Origin: Liolophura sinensis
Taxonomy: Eukaryota > Mollusca > Polyplacophora > Chitonida > Chitonidae
Reading direction: 5' to 3'
Assembly: GCF_032854445.1 (NCBI RefSeq)
Contig: NC_088300.1
Coordinates: 57,136,984-57,200,983, forward strand
Length of the DNA: 64,000 nucleotides
Shown here: piece by piece, positions 29,001 to 35,963 of the stretch
How positions within the stretch are numbered: position 1 is the first letter of the stretch
Layout: each line of letters begins with the position of its first letter
Notes under the pieces: generated by a model
Databases searched by the model: none
What the model saw: only the letters and a program-made list of their open reading frames with translations
What the model was told of the DNA's origin: nothing
Made by a program: the position numbers and the translations under genes

Positions 29001-31281
29001 AACAAGGAATGTACATGCACAATGTACATTGCAGACGAACTGATTCAGACTAGGCCTACGTGGAAATTACCTCACACCATTATCTGGTTGTCTGCTGAGA
29101 GCTCTCATTATGCAACAAATATGTGTACAAATGTATTTCATCTAGAAACAAATTTCACTGAGAAAAATCTGTAATCAGCTTTCAGTGTCCATGTAATTCC
29201 AATTTAGTACCAGTATGTGAGTCTACACGCATGTTTTCATTCGTTACAATCGGAACTGTCCTATTGCAGAAGAGTTACCTTTCCTGTGTTTTGAAATCTG
29301 GAACACCCTCATTAAACACAGAAGTCATAGTTTCCGAAAACTCCAAGTAAGCATTTGCAGGGTGTTAAGTTCTATTATAGGCTTATACATGAAGAGCTCT
29401 TCATGCATATAAACAGATATTTGACATGCCACTCCACACCTGAAAAGGTACTGGGTGGTCACTCTCATCAATCTACAGGGAGTTTTCTCCCGAATTGCCT
29501 TTCAACATAAAATGGCTGTCATAAAACGATCAAGGTACTACAATTATAGGTTTTCTGCACCTTTAAAGAGATAGATGTTTTTTTTCCTTCTTAGTCTAAA
29601 AGTTAGCATCGGTATTTGTCACAGGCCCTGGGATCAGATTAGTAGATTGCCCCGGTGCGTGCCTATAACACTTGCTACACATATGCCTAGGTCTTTTAAA
29701 AAAAAAAGGAAAGGTTGGAAACGCCATACCTCCTCACCTCCACCTCAACTATGCTGAATGGACTTGAAGTAAAGCATTCTGCCGCTCGTTTTGCCACAAA
29801 TCTCTTCTACCGATGCTTTCTAACATATTCTGTCTTCTATACCTCAGGCAAGTGGCAAGTAGATCAGTATAGATTTGTGTCAAAATCAAGAGCAGAATGC
29901 TTTATTTTGAGTCCATTCAGCATAGTTGAGGTGGGGTTAGGCAGTTCAGCGTTTCCAACCTTTCATTTTTATAAGGCCTAGGGTATAGGTACAGCGCATG
30001 GTATAAGCACATGCTGGCGATTTTCTGATTTGATACAAGGGCTTGTGGCATTTGTGCTCTTACGTATACTTGTTGTCTTTACAGGCTCCTGTGTTAGGTT
30101 CACCTCGTTCCCAGGTGCAGAAATCTGGGTTTATGTCACCCTCTGGAGAGCGTAACCAGGAATTCACTCACCTCTTCCAGGCTGATGCTAGTAGGGTTAC
30201 CAGTCCAATCAGCCAAACAGTGGCAACCAGTAAACCAGTAACCAGTCCATCTGTTCTGGCTGGTAAACCAGTAACTAGCCAATCGGCCTTAACCAGTAAG
30301 ACATCGACCAGTCAATCTGTCATACCCAGTAAGCCAGCAACCAACGAGATGGCCATAACCAGTAAACCAGGAATGAGTCAATCCGTCATGACCAATAAAC
30401 CTGGAAACAGTTCGTCTGTCATGGTCAGTAAATCTACCATAAGCCAGCCTGCCACATCCAGTAAACTATGCATCGACCGGTCTGGCTTGACCAGTAATGC
30501 AGGCATGGGTCAGCCAGTATCCTCCAAACCACTGACTAATCCCAGTTTGACCAGTACACCAGAAACTAATCAGTCCGTGATGACTGGTATACCAGGAGTA
30601 TCACTTCATAAACCAGTATTTCCTGTGCCCTGTCAACCAGCTGCTGGAACCATTTCAGCTCGACCATCGTTTAGTGTGCTACCTAAGAAGACTGTCCTCT
30701 CCAGCCAGCCGTGTGTGTCCAGCCAACTCTCTGGTCACTCAGTGTCCCCCTCTGGGCCCAAGCCTAAAGCACACCCTTCTGAGCCTGCAGCCAAACTCAA
30801 CACTGGGCCACTGGATTTGTCTGTCCAAAGCACTTCTCTGTCCTATGCAACCGGAAAGACCACAGAACATATCCCCAGGCCAGTTGAAGGTCAAGCAAGA
30901 CCCATTTCTGTGCATCATACTCACTCCATGAAGCCTTCTGGGAATCCGTCAGACAGCTTGCTCACTCGCTTGGTCAACCAACCTGGCCAGATCTTGTCTG
31001 ATGTCCAGCAGGTCATCCAACAGTCTGTAGCTGACCCTCGACCAGTCATGCCCACAGCAGAGAGTACATGTCGAGAGCCTCAGTCCTCCTCAAACACTGA
31101 TGTGAACACCTTTCTTCCCCCTAAACCGCCCATTGTTAGCCCTCCACTGAGTCCAAGCTGTATACTGATCTCTGACAGTGAGAGTTCACTGTCCAGTCTG
31201 TTAGACTATACTATAGAGCTCAATGATTCAGACTTTGATGAACCCATCGTGATCATGTCACCCGATGATGACAAACAGTAA
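78..31281 (+). CDS. CABIN1: CABIN1 (calcineurin-binding protein cabin-1), 5' partial, 37 exons in window
   Basis: Large TPR scaffold. In vertebrates it is a subunit of the HIRA histone H3.3 chaperone complex, inhibits calcineurin and represses MEF2; the role here is inferred from homology. The visible part opens with [20 protein letters not shown], matching the vertebrate protein near residue 120, so the start codon and first TPR exons lie upstream of the window. Landmarks recognised from vertebrate cabin-1 include [106 protein letters not shown] and [20 protein letters not shown]. The 37 exons total 6,837 nt, exactly 2,279 codons including TAA, and every junction keeps frame. Human cabin-1 has about 2,220 residues; this one would be longer, mainly from exons 6, 32 and 37. 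Exon coordinates are in the block entries below. Introns not listed separately hold nothing I recognise. Confidence 0.96.
204..570. mobile_element. TTAA-bordered repeat remnant in CABIN1 intron 1, with an unexplained 137-codon minus-strand ORF
   Basis: TTAA at 200-203 is followed by AGGAGAAGAAAACTT, the same terminus as the element at 41510. The right end is less clear; TTCTCCT at 564-570 is a short inverted match. An open frame on the minus strand (575 down to 162) spans it and is notably GC-rich and coding-like for an intron, but I recognise no domain. It may be a transposon-borne remnant. The rest of intron 1, and the minus-strand frame at 733-1002 over exon 2, are not supported as genes. 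Confidence 0.4.
2683..6405 (+). CDS. CABIN1: CABIN1 exons 6-11 (variable linker, basic KRRSAR segment)
   Basis: Exons: 2683-3091, 3389-3504, 4096-4178, 5004-5098, 5582-5735, 6328-6405. Exon 6 is a low-complexity Pro/Asp/Glu-rich linker of about 136 residues. Exons 7-8 carry the basic stretch KKGTKRKR...[16 protein letters not shown], a probable nuclear localisation signal matching the same basic segment of vertebrate cabin-1, followed by [13 protein letters not shown]. Exon 9 is acidic with DGQTDGQ repeats. Exon 10 gives [17 protein letters not shown], as in vertebrates. Exon 11 must use the donor at 6406: two bases later an in-frame TAG (6407-6409) would end the protein, and the phase-2 junction to 7975 restores frame. 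For exon 7 the acceptor before 3389 is preferred to the AG at 3399 because only it gives the conserved basic segment. Confidence 0.9.
5190..5346 (+). mobile_element. SINE family A, 3' part
   Basis: Matches the body and tail of the full copy at 36505: GTGGGAAGG..., then TAAGTGAAATATGCTTGAGTA and a tail of (AATA)n type. The tRNA-like head is missing. It lies in CABIN1 intron 9. Confidence 0.75.
5824..5975 (+). mobile_element. SINE family A, 5' part
   Basis: Contains the head-side sequence AATGACCCAGGAGCCTCTCA and the B-box region GTGAGTTTCAGTCCAGCTC, then stops after the GGGAGGGTTTGCCAGCAA segment. It is the complement of the piece missing from the copy at 5190, but shares no junction with it. 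CABIN1 intron 10. Confidence 0.7.
6476..6860 (+). mobile_element. SINE family B, near full length
   Basis: A second tRNA-derived SINE. The head resembles a tRNA: A-box-like TAGCACATTTGGTAGAG and B-box-like GGGTCAATCC. The 3' end is ATGACTGAATAATTGTTAAG, then TATAATGTTAAACCCC and a CTCACT repeat. It occupies most of the intron after CABIN1 exon 11. A second copy lies at 10252. Confidence 0.65.
7975..11691 (+). CDS. CABIN1: CABIN1 exons 12-20
   Basis: Exons: 7975-8014, 8263-8360, 8643-8779, 9040-9110, 9455-9545, 9897-10036, 10736-10819, 11184-11305, 11518-11691. Conserved landmarks in order are [119 protein letters not shown] and [13 protein letters not shown]. This is the middle TPR/helical region, which in vertebrates is part of the HIRA-complex scaffold. 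Donor 11692 (GTAAGT) closes exon 20; reading past it meets TAA at once. The intron after exon 20 is filled with a minisatellite copied from the exon's own end. (TA)n tracts lie in the introns before exons 17 and 19. Confidence 0.94.
9809..9856. repeat. (TA)n microsatellite
   Basis: Pure TA dinucleotide tract of about 48 bp, followed by CACACATACATA, just upstream of CABIN1 exon 17. It explains the open minus-strand YIYIY frame there. Confidence 0.97.
10252..10565 (+). mobile_element. SINE family B, 5'-truncated
   Basis: Shares the body (GCAACGACTGGTTG-like GCAATGACTGGTTGGCCCG) and the 3' end ATGACTGAACAGTTGTTAAG followed by TACGACGTTAAATCCC with the copy at 6476. Head eroded. CABIN1 intron 17. 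Confidence 0.6.
11034..11075. repeat. (TA)n microsatellite
   Basis: Pure TA tract of about 42 bp ending in CACACA, upstream of CABIN1 exon 19. Confidence 0.96.
11614..12513 (+). repeat. Minisatellite derived from the 3' end of CABIN1 exon 20
   Basis: The sequence GATACCCCAGACTGTATCAC inside exon 20 (from 11614) recurs at 11707, 11800, 11954 (altered), 12038 and 12129, with spacing of 93, 93, then irregular. Each long unit holds the exon end plus the splice donor. Donor copies near 11940 and 12113 keep CAGTAAGT; those near 11784 and 12023 are mutated. From 12129 the unit contracts to exactly 45 bp (starts 12129, 12174, 12219, 12264, 12309, 12354, 12399, 12444, 12489), alternating between two variants to give a 90-bp higher-order repeat. 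Because 45 is a multiple of 3, a 15-residue frame (about [15 protein letters not shown]) stays open across it. Confidence 0.93.
12597..17500 (+). CDS. CABIN1: CABIN1 exons 21-27
   Basis: Exons: 12597-12707, 13054-13261, 14154-14255, 14633-14687, 14845-14929, 17011-17073, 17389-17500. They encode [20 protein letters not shown], then [20 protein letters not shown], then [70 protein letters not shown], and [20 protein letters not shown]. All are close to vertebrate cabin-1. The conserved FKPKT and DSYKTSTV block makes orthology secure. The 3' half of exon 22 and its donor are tandemly repeated in the following intron. Intron 25 (14930-17010) carries two SINE fragments and two direct repeats of about 45 bp, near 15420 and 15548. 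Confidence 0.95.
13181..13677 (+). repeat. 104-bp tandem repeat of the CABIN1 exon 22 3' end and donor
   Basis: The last 81 bp of exon 22 plus its donor and about 23 intron bases (starting GAGCAGTGCTCTCTTTGCC) repeat at 13181 (the real exon), 13284, 13388, 13492 and 13596, spaced 103, 104, 104, 104. The middle copies are nearly identical; the last has diverged and ends GCTAACAGGTTGAT. Each copy keeps a GT donor but none has a convincing acceptor, so they read as intronic exon debris rather than spare exons. Confidence 0.95.
14930..17010. other. CABIN1 intron 25 contents
   Basis: A 2.1-kb intron. It holds a diverged SINE A piece at about 15115-15262 (GTGAAAAATTCTTGAGTATT and a tail), two direct repeats of about 45 bp sharing GCAGATGATATGCTCC (near 15428 and 15557), AT-rich sequence without recognisable coding content, and a clearer SINE A copy at 16636-16863. 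Confidence 0.5.
16636..16863 (+). mobile_element. SINE family A
   Basis: Matches the full copy at 36505 from a degraded head (GGGTCGATGGCTAAGC) through TGCTGGCCGCTGTCGTATAA, GTGAAATATTCTTCAGTACG and the tail ACCAATCAAACAAATAAATA. CABIN1 intron 25. Confidence 0.8.
18263..18433 (+). mobile_element. SINE family A, head missing
   Basis: Starts near the B-box region (GTGAGTTCAGGTCCAGTTCA) and runs to GTGAAATATTCTTGAGTACG and CAATCAAATAAATAAAT. Ends about 24 bp before CABIN1 exon 28, so it abuts the acceptor region. Confidence 0.8.
18457..21230 (+). CDS. CABIN1: CABIN1 exons 28-31 (includes a GC-AG intron)
   Basis: Exons: 18457-18618, 19456-19665, 20236-20328, 21091-21230. They encode [38 protein letters not shown] in variant form ([20 protein letters not shown]), [20 protein letters not shown], and [16 protein letters not shown]. 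Exon 29 joins exon 30 as HYRQ-AAIY, matching HYRQAGHY of vertebrates; the only donor giving this is GCAAGT at 19666. Exon 31 ends in the charged run KEKRRER and continues into the long serine-rich exon 32. Introns here carry two SINE copies (18263-18433 and 19874-20062). Confidence 0.94.
19874..20062 (-). mobile_element. SINE family A, reverse orientation
   Basis: On the + strand it begins with the reversed tail TTATTTATTTATTTGATTGG and continues TTTACACCGTACTCAAGAAT, then GGCGGCCAGCATTATGGTGG, ending near the B-box side. It lies in the GC-AG intron of CABIN1. Confidence 0.82.
21484..22879 (+). CDS. CABIN1: CABIN1 exon 32 (long Ser/Thr/Asp-rich exon)
   Basis: A 1,396-nt exon covering visible residues about 1219-1684. 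The first part has SPVT-like phosphosites and [10 protein letters not shown], matching the short vertebrate motif around PIDHDYVKCKKP. About 400 residues of low-complexity Ser, Thr, Asp and Pro follow, with no fold I recognise and many possible Ser/Thr-Pro sites. The last 45 residues return to strong conservation ([20 protein letters not shown], then [11 protein letters not shown]), the start of the C-terminal helical region. The disordered insert is longer than I recall in vertebrates. Acceptor 21483 and donor 22880 (GTAAAC) both keep frame. Confidence 0.94.
22942..23813. mobile_element. TTAA-flanked 872-bp inverted-repeat element in CABIN1 intron 32
   Basis: Left end AGGATTAGTGTCCAGATTC and right end (reverse complement) AAGATTAGTGTCCAGATTA match at 17 of 18 leading positions. 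TTAA lies directly outside both ends (22938-22941 and 23814-23817), the duplication typical of piggyBac-like elements. It carries a decayed THAP-like frame (separate entry) but no recognised transposase, so it is non-autonomous. A diverged relative is at 32404. Confidence 0.75.
23232..23474 (+). pseudogene. Degenerate THAP-type zinc-finger reading frame
   Basis: An 80-codon open frame begins [16 protein letters not shown], then [13 protein letters not shown], then [20 protein letters not shown]. This follows the THAP C2CH layout: an N-terminal Cys-Cys pair within MVRYC(S)AYGC-like sequence, a mid FPSD and Trp, then CSRHF. The first Cys is missing (apparently one codon lost) and the third is Arg (CGC where TGC is expected), so zinc binding should fail. 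The His-Phe and the following basic segment remain. Known THAP domains bind DNA and occur in P-element-type transposases and host factors. The frame sits wholly inside the TTAA-flanked element. No homology search was run. Confidence 0.6.
24215..28057 (+). CDS. CABIN1: CABIN1 exons 33-36
   Basis: Exons: 24215-24325, 26162-26325, 26849-27086, 27983-28057. They encode [80 protein letters not shown], and [20 protein letters not shown]. These match IWRIPVDEIDRPGSF, KKYLRDADRQVLAQRAF and LEQAVKFCQ of vertebrate cabin-1. In vertebrates a long disordered segment lies between the AQRAF helix and the DAYRVWQQG helix. Here that spacer is only about 25 residues and sits inside exon 35. Confidence 0.94.
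24595..25292. repeat. Pair of diverged direct repeats in CABIN1 intron 33
   Basis: A segment of about 65 bp with GACATTCACCTATCAGGCAA and an ACAC run (24595-24660) recurs with changes at 25225-25292. Neighbouring blocks (around 24480 and 25490; 25437 and 25608) also look related, suggesting an old tandemly duplicated repeat of unknown class. No coding content seen. Confidence 0.5.
27607..27737. repeat. Perfect 36-bp inverted repeat (hairpin) in CABIN1 intron 35
   Basis: Left arm 27607-27642 begins GTGCATGCTGTGGGGTGGGA; right arm 27702-27737 is its exact reverse complement, with a 59-nt loop. A smaller inverted pair, GGGCACATGAT / ATCATGTGCCC, lies about 250 bp upstream (near 27320-27366). 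The surrounding 27260-27740 looks like one repetitive unit. No ORF supports a protein. Confidence 0.9.
29611..30055. repeat. Long imperfect inverted repeat just before CABIN1 exon 37
   Basis: Arms of roughly 190 bp (about 29611-29805 and 29865-30055) pair imperfectly around a loop of about 60 bp. Clear matching blocks include CATTCTGC, ATGCTGAATGGACT / AGTCCATTCAGCAT, CTCAACTATG / CATAGTTGAG, GTTGGAAACGC / GCGTTTCCAAC, and CCTAGG on both arms. The right arm ends about 30 bp before the acceptor of the last exon. It could be a fold-back repeat; the transcript would form a long stem. Confidence 0.7.
30085..31281 (+). CDS. CABIN1: CABIN1 exon 37 (terminal disordered exon: 11-residue repeats, PLDLS motif, hydrophobic-acidic tail)
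   Basis: A 1,197-nt final exon ending in TAA at 31279-31281; 398 residues. It starts [17 protein letters not shown] run of about 12 degenerate 11-residue repeats follows (consensus about P-x-T-S-Q-S-V-x-T-S-K, 30235-30612), then a Ser/Pro-rich stretch containing PLDLS (30808-30822), the canonical CtBP-docking pentapeptide. The tail has [11 protein letters not shown], which may correspond to the vertebrate calcineurin-docking stretch PEITVTPPTPTLLSP. It ends with three hydrophobic-acidic motifs: [15 protein letters not shown] and [10 protein letters not shown]. No strict PxIxIT sequence was seen; PIVIMS is the nearest. Function of the tail is inferred only. Confidence 0.92.
   Translation, partial: APVLGSPRSQVQKSGFMSPSGERNQEFTHLFQADASRVTSPISQTVATSKPVTSPSVLAGKPVTSQSALTSKTSTSQSVIPSKPATNEMAITSKPGMSQSVMTNKPGNSSSVMVSKSTISQPATSSKLCIDRSGLTSNAGMGQPVSSKPLTNPSLTSTPETNQSVMTGIPGVSLHKPVFPVPCQPAAGTISARPSFSVLPKKTVLSSQPCVSSQLSGHSVSPSGPKPKAHPSEPAAKLNTGPLDLSVQSTSLSYATGKTTEHIPRPVEGQARPISVHHTHSMKPSGNPSDSLLTRLVNQPGQILSDVQQVIQQSVADPRPVMPTAESTCREPQSSSNTDVNTFLPPKPPIVSPPLSPSCILISDSESSLSSLLDYTIELNDSDFDEPIVIMSPDDDKQ
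30235..30612 (+). repeat. 33-bp (11-codon) diverged coding repeat in CABIN1 exon 37
   Basis: About 12 units, each about 11 codons and starting at Pro: [66 protein letters not shown] and so on, decaying toward 30612. Nucleotide identity between units is modest, so the array is old or under change in coding frame. Confidence 0.85.
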
Positions 31282-31589
31282 CTGCTGATCAGTGTGTAAC
31301 GCAAAGACAACAAATGCTGTAATCTTTGAGTGGTCTTCACTTTACTGTATCATGACTGCTAATATCATGCTATCCTGATTGTATTTCAAATGAGGACAAT
31401 GAACTTGTAAAGCAGGACATCTTTACTGTATCATTCCTAAAATGGTGTATTGATGACTCCAATTTCTGCATTTGAAGAATTATTTGGGATACCCAAATCA
31501 TGTTTAATCTTTCCATCTTGTTAATAGGGTAAATTGGAACTGATTGACTCTGTCTTGGTTTTGCATCAAAAATATAAATTCAGTAGAGA

Positions 31590-31840
31590 AATAAATTTAT
31601 AAGAATGCAGCTGTGCTGGTACTCCTTGTTTACGATGTATTATCTCATATTCCAGTAGGCTAACTGCAATCTTGTCTAAAGCGCTGTCTAAACATCGTTT
31701 AACTTTAGTTGACCCAACAGCAAGTCGAATGCTGTTGAGGTAAGTTGGGTGTCCCATCCACATTACAGATTAGATAGGTCAACATTGTCCAACTGTGTCA
31801 TCTTGTGTTGAGCTGTGTTTTTTCCCAAACTTTCAATAAA
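31590..31840 (+). terminator. Candidate CABIN1 polyadenylation signals
   Basis: Two AATAAA hexamers follow the CABIN1 stop codon, at 31590-31595 and 31835-31840, about 310 and 555 nt into the 3' UTR. Either could serve. The next landmark is a SINE fragment from 31917, so the transcript probably ends before it. Confidence 0.45.
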
Positions 31841-31916
31841 TTGGAGTGACATTTCCATCTTTCTCTCCAATGCATGAGACAAAATGATTTTATTTTGTCC
31901 CTGTCTCTGTAATCTT

Positions 31917-32045
31917 TATTTATTTATTTATTTGATTGGTGTTTTATGCCGCACTCAAGAATATTTCACTTATACGATGGAGGTCAGCATTATGGTGGGT
32001 GGAAACCGTGCAGGGCCCGGTGGAAACCCACGACCATCCGCAGGT
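31917..32045 (-). mobile_element. SINE family A, reverse orientation, 5'-truncated
   Basis: Begins with the reversed (AATA)n tail TTATTTATTTATTTGATTGG and continues through TCACTTATACGATGGAGGTC to CACGACCATCCGCAGGTT, where it ends abruptly. Confidence 0.82.
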
Positions 32046-32403
32046 TTGTAATCTTTAGAGAGAGTGTTGTACATGCAAGGGTATTTTTCATAATCCTGTA
32101 TCAACGAAACTGTTTCATCGTGAGACTTTTTCTTTGACTTTGGTGCCTTCATTTTGCCCAGGTCACATGCCTTAAGACGGTCACGTTATTTCTGCTCGAA
32201 CGCTGATTGGCTAATTTCACTAAATTTGACTCTTGTTCCCAAAAACACACATGCACATTTCCGATTCATCAAAGTTGAGTGTTGAGTGTTATTGAACCAA
32301 GTTGAAGAACCCGTCCACACTACTTAACACGGCTCAAGTTCAAGTTGAGTCTTGTTGAGTCAACAAAAGTTGAGTGATGTGGGACAGTCTGGATGGGGCT
32401 TAA

Positions 32404-33290
32404 AGGACTGATATCCAGAAACTTAACTCAGGGCTTCCGCTTGCACTCCCCATTGTCGCAATATTAGTACAATATTTTGAAATGGCGATAAACTTTGAAA
32501 AAGTGTGAATGTTTTTGGCGTCAAATTTATTTACATAAGAAAAAATACAAACGTTATACAAAATCTGCCATGAGAGTTTTCTGGGGTTTATAGCAGATTT
32601 TCGCAATTTTTCTAATGAAAATAATCCCCTTACTTTCAACTCAAACGGCCTCATCTCGGCAAAACAACAACAACACAGTTGTATGGCGATTACTTGACAG
32701 AAATCTGCAAAGGGGGTTCAGCATTGTTGCAAGTTGACTTACATTAAATAACCCTTAAAAATCATTTTTGTTAAATAACGAACGAGAATCATGGCATTTT
32801 GGGGGATGCATTTCACTGCCAACTGTAAAAAAAAAAAAAATAAAAATTATCCAGGTAGAGTTACACCTGTAAATGAAGTTACCTCCCATGAAAAATTTAA
32901 ACTTTTCCACTTAATAAACTACATGCATGTAATTTTTTTTTTTCAAAAAACAAAAACATGCTGCCAAGCATAGGTCCATTATTTTGAAGGCAATTGTTCT
33001 AAATGTAACGTTTGATAAACTCCAGATACAGCTGGATGAGACCAAACCGATTCTAGCAGCTATACCAGGGCAGATAAAAACGAATTACAGATGGAGACCT
33101 ACAAGAGTCATGGATACTGCTTCCATTCAATCAGATGACGATCACAAGAGTCATGGCTGCTAAGGAAGTATAGCTGAAGAAAAATAGCATTTGCTACAAA
33201 ATCTGACGAATGGCTAAAGTGACTGGCTAAAAAAAAAATGACCCAGAGGAAGCCCTGTTAACTGAATCTGAAGACCTAGAAATTCATCCT
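32404..33290. mobile_element. Diverged TTAA-bordered inverted-repeat element
   Basis: TTAA at 32400-32403 precedes AGGACTGATATCCAGAAAC, related to the end of the element at 22942. At the right, the reverse complement of 33230-33290 gives AGGATGAATTTCTAG followed by CAGATTCAGTTAACAGGGCT, which parallels the left-end CTTAACTCAGGGCTTCC. The right flank is TTAG rather than TTAA. The interior shows no recognised protein. Confidence 0.45.
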
Positions 33291-35499
33291 TAGCACATGT
33301 CAGAAGTACTGACCTGGATTTTGTCGTTTTGAGCTAGCTGTCAGTCATGACCGAAATGTAGCTGTCAAGACATGGGCTAGCTGTCGCTAGAGCTTTCAAC
33401 CAAACAGTGATGTGCTGCTGTTTCCTAGGCGACACCATGTACAGAGTACCTGTATTTAAGCCTGATTTTCCCCCCTTTATTCAGAAAAATCAAATCAAAT
33501 GCTTTTGTTAAATCAAAGAAGTCCACTAATTGGTCAGTACATGTTGTGAACGTAAAGTTTCTATCATAGTTTACATCATTTAAGGTAACCGGAAATCACT
33601 GGACTGAGCGTGACACCAAGCCTTATAAAATGTTGTCCAAACTTGCAGTTTACTATGAAATTGAGTACAAATATGAGGGAAACAAAACTTCTATTAGATT
33701 CATATTGACTTTGTGAGATTTGATTGTGTATTTGATGCCATTATAGCTCTATGTAAAATCTAAAAGTCTTTGGCTGTAATAAATATGGCTGATAATCTTA
33801 AAGGGGTTCAGAATAGTTGCTCAATTTCAGGTGTGACAGACAGGCGTATCCCAGCTATGCCTATATTCTAAGCTCAGTTTTAGGTTTGGAACATTAATTC
33901 ATTCGGTGAGCAGGGGTGCAAGCTTCAAGCAGGGAAATTCCCTATCAGTCAGTCCGTGTTGATTTTGTATCCCTTTAAAAGTCATTTCAGAGAGTAGGTC
34001 ATGTCCAAATGGATTAGACCCTAGTCTTTCAAGAGACACTATTGGTTCAGTCCAGGCCAGGAACACGGAATTGGTGGATTCCATAGCACTATTGTTGAAT
34101 GGTTGATGATTCTTGTGCTGCTGTTTCCACAGTACAAGACCATTTCTTGTAGAAGACGACTTGTCTTCCACCAATATATGGTGGGCATACGTGTATGTGT
34201 TTGTCACACATGGGAAAGATCATCAGTAACTTGCTGAGGACAAAACTAAAAGGACAAAAGGTCAAAACACTCACGATATGTTACACATCAGTCACTTTAC
34301 TGGTTTGTGAATATAACCAGTTAATGAAACTTACAATATGTGCTCTTTCTATTTCTACAACACACAAGACAAGGGCACAGTCCCATTCACAGGACATTTT
34401 CAGGATTCCCCAGCTTCCATTGGTCTTGGGCCTTTGTGACAATAAGTGGCTGATGTGGGCTTTCCTAAAGTTAACTGAAAACCAATAAGACATGTCAGAT
34501 AGGGTAGAGTTAGCAATTGCTTCCCACTCAAAGGTCAGTGGTTTACTTCATATGGGCACTCTTGTTTTCTCCATCTATAAAGTTGCCCGCCTTTGTATTA
34601 GTGAAAAATTCTTGATATCGAGAGACAGATCCAGGGAAGTCAGTCAGGGCTTGATCTAGATGAAAAACTTAGGCATCAATGAACAGAATAGTTCATTGTG
34701 CACAGGAGTGGGTTAGATGAGACGCCCCAGCCTAGGCCCTACATAGTATGCTCCACAGGAACTGAAAGGTTTAAGTACTCCAACAAGAAAAGTCAGTCAG
34801 AGATTTATCTAAATGAAAAATTTAAGCACATAGGCATGTAGAACGCCTGTGTAAAAATAGTTCAATGTGAACAGAAGTGGGTTATATTGGACATCCTAGA
34901 CTAGATAGCATGCTACATTGGAACTGAGTACAAATAACACTAAAATATGAAGACGTAAACATTTGGGATCCCAATCTACTAATCACCCAAACCTTTTTGA
35001 TGGGTTTGAAAATGACCAGTGATGCCATGTGCCATGAGTGAACACGCAGATTCAGCTTAGCTCACCATTATTCATGACATAAGTCAGCTGACTTGGAGGC
35101 TGCCAATATCTGATGGCTAAGGTAAATTTAAACCTGAACTGATGCATCCAGGGTAAACCAGTGCCCTTTACCATATGCATGTCTGAGAAAACTTTAAATC
35201 TTGAGAATTGAATTCCCATCTGCCAGAGCTGAGCCGAGCCGAGCCGAGCCGAGAGCTGGATTCGAGCCTACAGAATCACGTGTGAAGGGAAACTTTCTGT
35301 TACTAGACAATAACACCTTAATCGAATGAGCCAACAAGTGCCAAGGAATCACGCATTTAAATATACCCATATAGGACCAGTATTAAAATATTAAGACTGA
35401 GTTTTAGTGAATTTACTATACCGGCACCATAGGCATTATTTTTATGATCAAGGAGAAAAACTGCAGGATCCAACTCTTTGCCTGGCTGCTGAATGAATG

Positions 35500-35963
35500 A
35501 CTGCAGTGTCTTAAGAGTTACCTTCTAGATTGCGTTTTTCGCAACTGACTAGAGCCTAGAGTTGTGTAATATTGTTGCTCCTCCGTCGCATTAGCGGGAT
35601 AAAAATAGACACGCGAATTATTCAGGAGTGATCGACCCTGCTGGGTGGTAGATGGCGCTGTAGTCACATGGTCTGATGTGCCGGGTGAACACGAGGCCGG
35701 GTTAGGAGCGGAATGTGTGGACAGAGAGGTTGTCACAGGCAACACATCGGAGCGGACGCACACAGTCTCTGTTTCTTCGATAGGAAATTGACTCCATTAG
35801 GTGCAGGCCACCTGGTTAAGGAGCTGGGATTTTGTATTTAATAAACGGTGTAGTGTCAGTTTAACTTGTGCAGCCTCCAGGGAAGGGACAGTGTTTGGAG
35901 AAAACCTGTCGAGCAGGAAGATATCAGAGGGCCGATATACCGATTTGCGAATAAGATTGACAG
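35500..35963 (+). promoter_or_regulatory. CpG-rich segment: candidate promoter and non-coding first exon of the FAR gene
   Basis: CpG is frequent here compared with the AT-rich surroundings (GCGTTTTTCGC, TCCGTCGCATTAGCGGG, GCCGGGTTAGGAGCGG, CATCGGAGCGGACGC). The stretch ends in a good splice donor, GACAG|GTAAAT, at 35963/35964. The first FAR coding exon begins with an acceptor (42221) only 8 nt before its ATG, so an upstream 5' UTR exon is required. AGATGGCGCTGTA at 35650-35662 is identical to a sequence upstream of RPS13. Assignment to FAR is inference; an unrelated non-coding transcript is possible. Confidence 0.4.

Larger units (their letters stand above)
31841..35499. other. Intergenic region downstream of CABIN1
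   Basis: No coding gene recognised. It holds a SINE A fragment (31917-32045), the element at 32404-33290, AT-rich sequence, and a short GAGCC repeat at 35227-35253. Open frames in it (for example 33899-34207 on the minus strand) show no recognised domain. Confidence 0.5.

Noticed and set aside
33899-34493. Minus-strand frames of 60-100 codons in the CABIN1-FAR spacer
   Set aside because: No domain, no splice pattern and base composition like the surroundings.
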